A DNA stretch of 7,362 nucleotides. Origin: Anaerolineaceae bacterium UBA700 (GTDB lineage Bacteria; Chloroflexota; Anaerolineae; Anaerolineales; Anaerolineaceae). The DNA is taken from positions 1 to 7,362 of the forward strand of contig DBMK01000225.1 in NCBI GenBank assembly GCA_002298885.1. Direction: 5' to 3'. The notes under the pieces were generated by a model. The model saw only the letters and a list, made by a program, of their open reading frames with translations. It searched no databases and was not told where the DNA came from. The position numbers were made by a program, and so were the translations under genes. The stretch's first letter is position 1, and each line of letters starts with the position of its first letter. Positions 4,714 through 7,362 of the stretch are shown one piece after another.

Positions 4714-6434
4714 TTCCCGCTCTCCCTGAGCCTCAGGATTTCCACCACCACCACCGGGTCGCGCTTGCCATAGGCGCGGATAGGGATGACCTCCCCGACC
4801 ACCACCCGCCCCTGCAGCCGCTCATACGCCGCACGGCTCACCAGGATCTGCCCCGGCCCCGCGTTCTCCTGGATGCGCCGCGCGGTATTGACGCTGTCGC
4901 CGATTGCCGTGTAATCCAGGCGTTTCTCCGATCCGATTAACCCCAGCACAGCGGCTCCCACGTTGATGCCTACACCAAAACTCATGTGGGCGTGACCAGG
5001 CAGCTCGTTGTTGAGCGCTTCTACCACATCGCGCAGAGCCAGGGCCGAGCGCACCGCGTGCATGGTGTGGTCAGCCTGGGGAATCGGCGCGTTGTACCAG
5101 GCCATGATCGCATCGCCCAGGAATTTGTCAACCGTACCGCCTTCATTTAAAACGCATTCTGCGGCTGCGCCCAGGTAGCGGTTCAAAACCGCCACCAGTT
5201 CTTCCGGTTCCACCTTTTCGCTCAGGCTGGTAAAGCCGCGCAGATCGGCGAAAACGGTGGTAATCTCCCGGCGCTGCCCGCCAGGCTCCAGGCTGTCAGA
5301 ATTGATCTGCTTGATCACCGCCGGCGAGACCATGCGCTCGAAGATACGCTGCTGGGCTTCCAGGCGGTGCGTCTCGGTCAGGTCCTCGAGGACCATTGCC
5401 AGTCCCTGGGTGAGCTGGTCGCCATCTTTAAGCGGCGAGAGATTCAAGCGCAGGTCCACCATCCCGCGCCCAGGCAGGCTGGGCTGAATATCCAGGCCCA
5501 TCACCTTCTGGCCTTCCACCATGACGTGCGCCACGTAGGGTTGGACCGCCGGGAGGGCATCTTGCAAGAACGTTCTAGAGAGCTCCTCACGGGTCTTGCC
5601 CAGGATTTCAGAGGCAGCCTGGTTGACCAGGTTGATGCGTTCGTCCACGTCGGTGGTCAGCACCCCGCTTGGCATGGAGGCGAACACGTTATCCAGCAGG
5701 TTCTTGAGCGCAGTGACTTCATCGAGGGTCTGGCGCACCGAGGCAAAAAGGCGCGCATTCTCGATGGCCACGGCGGCCTGGTTGGCAAAACCGGTGAGCA
5801 GCTCCAGGTGGCGCTTGGTAAACAAACCGCTCTTCACGCGGTTGTCGGCGTAAATCACCCCGATCAGTTCGTGTTTGACTTGCAGCGGCACACAGAGGAT
5901 GGATCGCAGGTTGTAAGCCACCACGCTCTTCTGATCCTCGAAACGCGGATCGTCCTGAGCGTTGGTGGTGAGCACCGGCTGCCCGTTGGTGGCGACCCGC
6001 TGCACGATCGTCTGGCTGATTTCGAGCTCCGAGTTGCCCAGCGACTCGCGTTCCCAATTGCGCGCCACGCGCACTTCGAGCCCATCCGCGCCGGCCTGCC
6101 CGAGCATCAAGAACCCCCGCTCCGCGCCGGTCAGGCGGATGATCGTATCCATCACAATCTGCAATACCAGGTCGAGATCGAGCGAGGAATTGACCACCTG
6201 GCCAATTTGGGCCAGCGCGCGCAGGTTGCGCCATTCTCCTTCCAGGGCAGCCACCTGCTTGCGCAGGTTGGGTAGCTCGTGAGCCACCTCGGCAACCGCC
6301 TGATACACCTTCTCGGGCACAAAGGCCGGGCGATATGTCTGCAAATAGTTGCGAACTTCCTCAAAAACGTTGACCAGCGCAATCAACTGCTGGTCAACTG
6401 AGACGAGTGAGGAAGTGTTGAGGTTAGAGACCAC
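4710..6434 (-). CDS. Soluble class III adenylate cyclase with GAF and PAS domains
   Basis: This protein probably makes cAMP from ATP in response to a ligand or redox/light cue. Its 574 residues run: helical N-terminus (1-75), GAF domain (about 80-230, with GFLML, DDPRF, IGVIYADNR), a linking helix, PAS domain (about 243-352), a short coupling helix (353-380) and a class III cyclase domain (385-555). The catalytic set is complete: metal-binding D397 (FADLRGFT) and D441 (FLGDAIMAW), purine-specifying K437 and T509, and transition-state N516 and R520 (N-x3-R). Thr at 509, in place of Asp, marks the class IIIb type, some members of which respond to bicarbonate. There is no signal peptide, transmembrane segment or kinase domain. 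The GTG start at 6434 follows GAGGT by 6 bases. It lies 29 bp after the transglutaminase gene and overlaps prs by 4 bases. The GAF and PAS ligands cannot be read from sequence, and guanylate cyclase activity is the less likely alternative. Confidence 0.93.
   Translation of the reverse strand: MVSNLNTSSLVSVDQQLIALVNVFEEVRNYLQTYRPAFVPEKVYQAVAEVAHELPNLRKQVAALEGEWRNLRALAQIGQVVNSSLDLDLVLQIVMDTIIRLTGAERGFLMLGQAGADGLEVRVARNWERESLGNSELEISQTIVQRVATNGQPVLTTNAQDDPRFEDQKSVVAYNLRSILCVPLQVKHELIGVIYADNRVKSGLFTKRHLELLTGFANQAAVAIENARLFASVRQTLDEVTALKNLLDNVFASMPSGVLTTDVDERINLVNQAASEILGKTREELSRTFLQDALPAVQPYVAHVMVEGQKVMGLDIQPSLPGRGMVDLRLNLSPLKDGDQLTQGLAMVLEDLTETHRLEAQQRIFERMVSPAVIKQINSDSLEPGGQRREITTVFADLRGFTSLSEKVEPEELVAVLNRYLGAAAECVLNEGGTVDKFLGDAIMAWYNAPIPQADHTMHAVRSALALRDVVEALNNELPGHAHMSFGVGINVGAAVLGLIGSEKRLDYTAIGDSVNTARRIQENAGPGQILVSRAAYERLQGRVVVGEVIPIRAYGKRDPVVVVEILRLRESGK
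4722..4727 (-). promoter_or_regulatory. Ribosome binding site of prs inside the cyclase 3' end
   Basis: On the minus strand AGGGAG (4727 to 4722) lies 8 bases before the GTG at 4713. It supports GTG as the real start despite the overlap with the cyclase stop, and it would allow independent initiation as well as coupling. Confidence 0.65.
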
Positions 6435-6440
6435 GACAAC

Positions 6441-6445
6441 ACCTC
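6441..6445 (-). promoter_or_regulatory. Ribosome binding site of the cyclase gene
   Basis: GAGGT is read from 6445 to 6441 on the minus strand, 6 bases before the GTG at 6434. It falls in the 29-bp spacer after the transglutaminase stop. No promoter-like hexamers are seen in that spacer, consistent with one shared transcript. Confidence 0.6.
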
Positions 6446-6463
6446 GACGGATGAAGCGTTGTT

Positions 6464-7360
6464 TTACGATCGGACACTAAACAGCCTCTTGACCCAAATT
6501 TGATATCCCCTTAGCCGCAGTTCGGCGGCCGCCTGTTTGGCGCGATAATAATTGGCCGTGCGCCGGCTGTAAGCCGAGCGATGGTATTCTTCCAGCAGCA
6601 CGCTGGCAGAGCCTTCCAGATCCGGCACGATCCTGGTCAGCATGGAAACTTGTTCGGCCGGGGTCAGATCGGTGGATGGCGTCTGGCCCCAGACGCGCAA
6701 TAGTTCTCCCACACGGGCAAACTGCGCTTCCATCGGCGAGCGCCGCGCGCGGATTGACCACATTCTCAACCATGCCGGCGGTTTGAACCCGCGGGTGGTG
6801 AGGGTGCGTTCGAACCAGGTGGGAAGCGGGGTGTTTTTCAAGGAATATTTCTTCCAGCGGTAAAAAGCAAAAACCAGCAGCCCTACGCCAGCCAGCGTAC
6901 CCCCGATTTTCAATGTGTTTTCCCGAGCTCTCTGCTGGGCAATCACCTGCAGCTGTTTCGCCAGTTCTTCGTTACTCAATCCCTGGTTGGCGACCGGCGG
7001 TACAAAGGGGGTTGGTTCGAGACTATCCTGCAGATTGGTGCTGCTGGAACTGGAATCGCCCGGCGCGAAGGTCAGCTCGGGCTGCGAACCGGTCGGTTCG
7101 AAGGGCACCCAGCCCAGATCCGGGAAGAAGACCTCAGGCCAGGCGTGGTAATCCCTGCCGGCAATTTCGTAGACCTGCTGGTCGGGTATCCATGTCCCCT
7201 GGGCGTAGCCCACCACCATGCGCGCCGGCACGCCCATCGAGCGCAGCATGAGCACCTCGGCTGAGGCGTAATAATTGCAGAAACCGGCTTTTTCGACGAA
7301 CAGGAACCATTCTACCGGGTCTTCCCCAGCCGGCAGCGCCGGGACCGTCGAATGGTAGAC
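6464..7360 (-). CDS. Transglutaminase-like membrane protein, TgpA type, 3' part only
   Basis: The last 298 residues of a larger protein are present; the open frame runs to the window edge with no start, and the GTG at 7255 is inside the domain. Counting from the first visible residue, the papain-like transglutaminase core carries the catalytic triad C28 (GFCNYYAS), H72 (RDYHAWPEVFF) and D81 (DLGWVPFEPT), with MLRSMGVPARMVVGY between them. A Ser/Pro-rich linker (about 102-125), one transmembrane helix (about 151-168, followed by RWKK) and a C-terminal domain with LTPAEQ and a Y-rich helix, like DUF4129, follow. This order matches the C-terminal half of TgpA-type proteins, which start with several membrane helices that would lie beyond 7362. 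The core therefore probably faces outward and acts on surface proteins or peptidoglycan peptides, as a protease or crosslinker; the substrate is unknown. It is probably the first visible gene of the transcript leading to the cyclase and prs. Confidence 0.88.
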   Translation of the reverse strand, partial: VYHSTVPALPAGEDPVEWFLFVEKAGFCNYYASAEVLMLRSMGVPARMVVGYAQGTWIPDQQVYEIAGRDYHAWPEVFFPDLGWVPFEPTGSQPELTFAPGDSSSSSTNLQDSLEPTPFVPPVANQGLSNEELAKQLQVIAQQRARENTLKIGGTLAGVGLLVFAFYRWKKYSLKNTPLPTWFERTLTTRGFKPPAWLRMWSIRARRSPMEAQFARVGELLRVWGQTPSTDLTPAEQVSMLTRIVPDLEGSASVLLEEYHRSAYSRRTANYYRAKQAAAELRLRGYQIWVKRLFSVRS

Positions 7361-7362
7361 AA

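Noticed and set aside
5367..6275. 302-residue open frame on the plus strand over the cyclase gene
   Set aside because: It is antisense to a gene with clear GAF and PAS signatures, is rich in His/Arg/Gly, and shows no domain pattern. It is a GC-rich shadow frame.
6436..6462. ACAAC/GTTGT pair flanking the cyclase ribosome binding site
   Set aside because: A 5-bp AT-containing stem with a 17-base loop is too weak to argue for translational control.
1..7362. CRISPR array, phage, transposon, toxin-antitoxin or new defence system
   Set aside because: I saw no regular repeats, integrase or transposase motifs, terminal inverted repeats or small toxin-like gene pairs. The window is a dense housekeeping region with uniform composition.

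Overview
The window is a compact, GC-rich bacterial chromosome segment with six protein-coding genes and almost no spacer DNA. It carries recA, tgt and prs with two lipoproteins, a GAF/PAS adenylate cyclase and a TgpA-type transglutaminase. The best guess is a Chloroflexota (Anaerolineae-like) genome. The reasons are the small lipoprotein with an NBR1-type Ig-like domain directly behind recA, the family resemblance of the PRPP synthetase variant, and the GAF-cyclase. This is an inference from family recognition, not from a search.

Layout. Left block, minus strand: tgt (start about 1929, stop 811) is followed, with a 4-base GTGA overlap, by a lipoprotein resembling PstS-type phosphate-binding proteins (814 to 41). 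A GC-rich inverted repeat, cut by the window edge, lies after it and may be its terminator. Centre: a 118-bp AT-rich divergent region (1930-2047) carries the recA promoter elements and a possible SOS-type direct repeat. recA (2048-3148) and an NBR1-Ig lipoprotein (3145-3663) follow on the plus strand, joined by an ATGA overlap. Right block, minus strand: a transglutaminase-like membrane protein (entering from beyond 7362, stop 6464), then after 29 bp a soluble GAF-PAS-class III cyclase (6434-4710), then with a GTGA overlap prs (4713-3706). The plus and minus blocks converge at 3664-3705, where a 13-bp inverted repeat could terminate both.

Function. The genes cover DNA recombination and repair (recA), tRNA modification (tgt), nucleotide precursor supply (prs), cAMP signalling (cyclase) and cell-surface functions (two lipoproteins and the transglutaminase). 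The notable features are couplings rather than a new defence or mobile system. All three overlapping junctions are 4-base NTGA overlaps. They tie recA to a surface lipoprotein, tgt to a solute-binding-like lipoprotein, and an ATP-consuming cyclase to PRPP synthase. I saw no tRNA, rRNA, CRISPR array, transposase or phage gene. No gene-free stretch exceeds about 120 bp.
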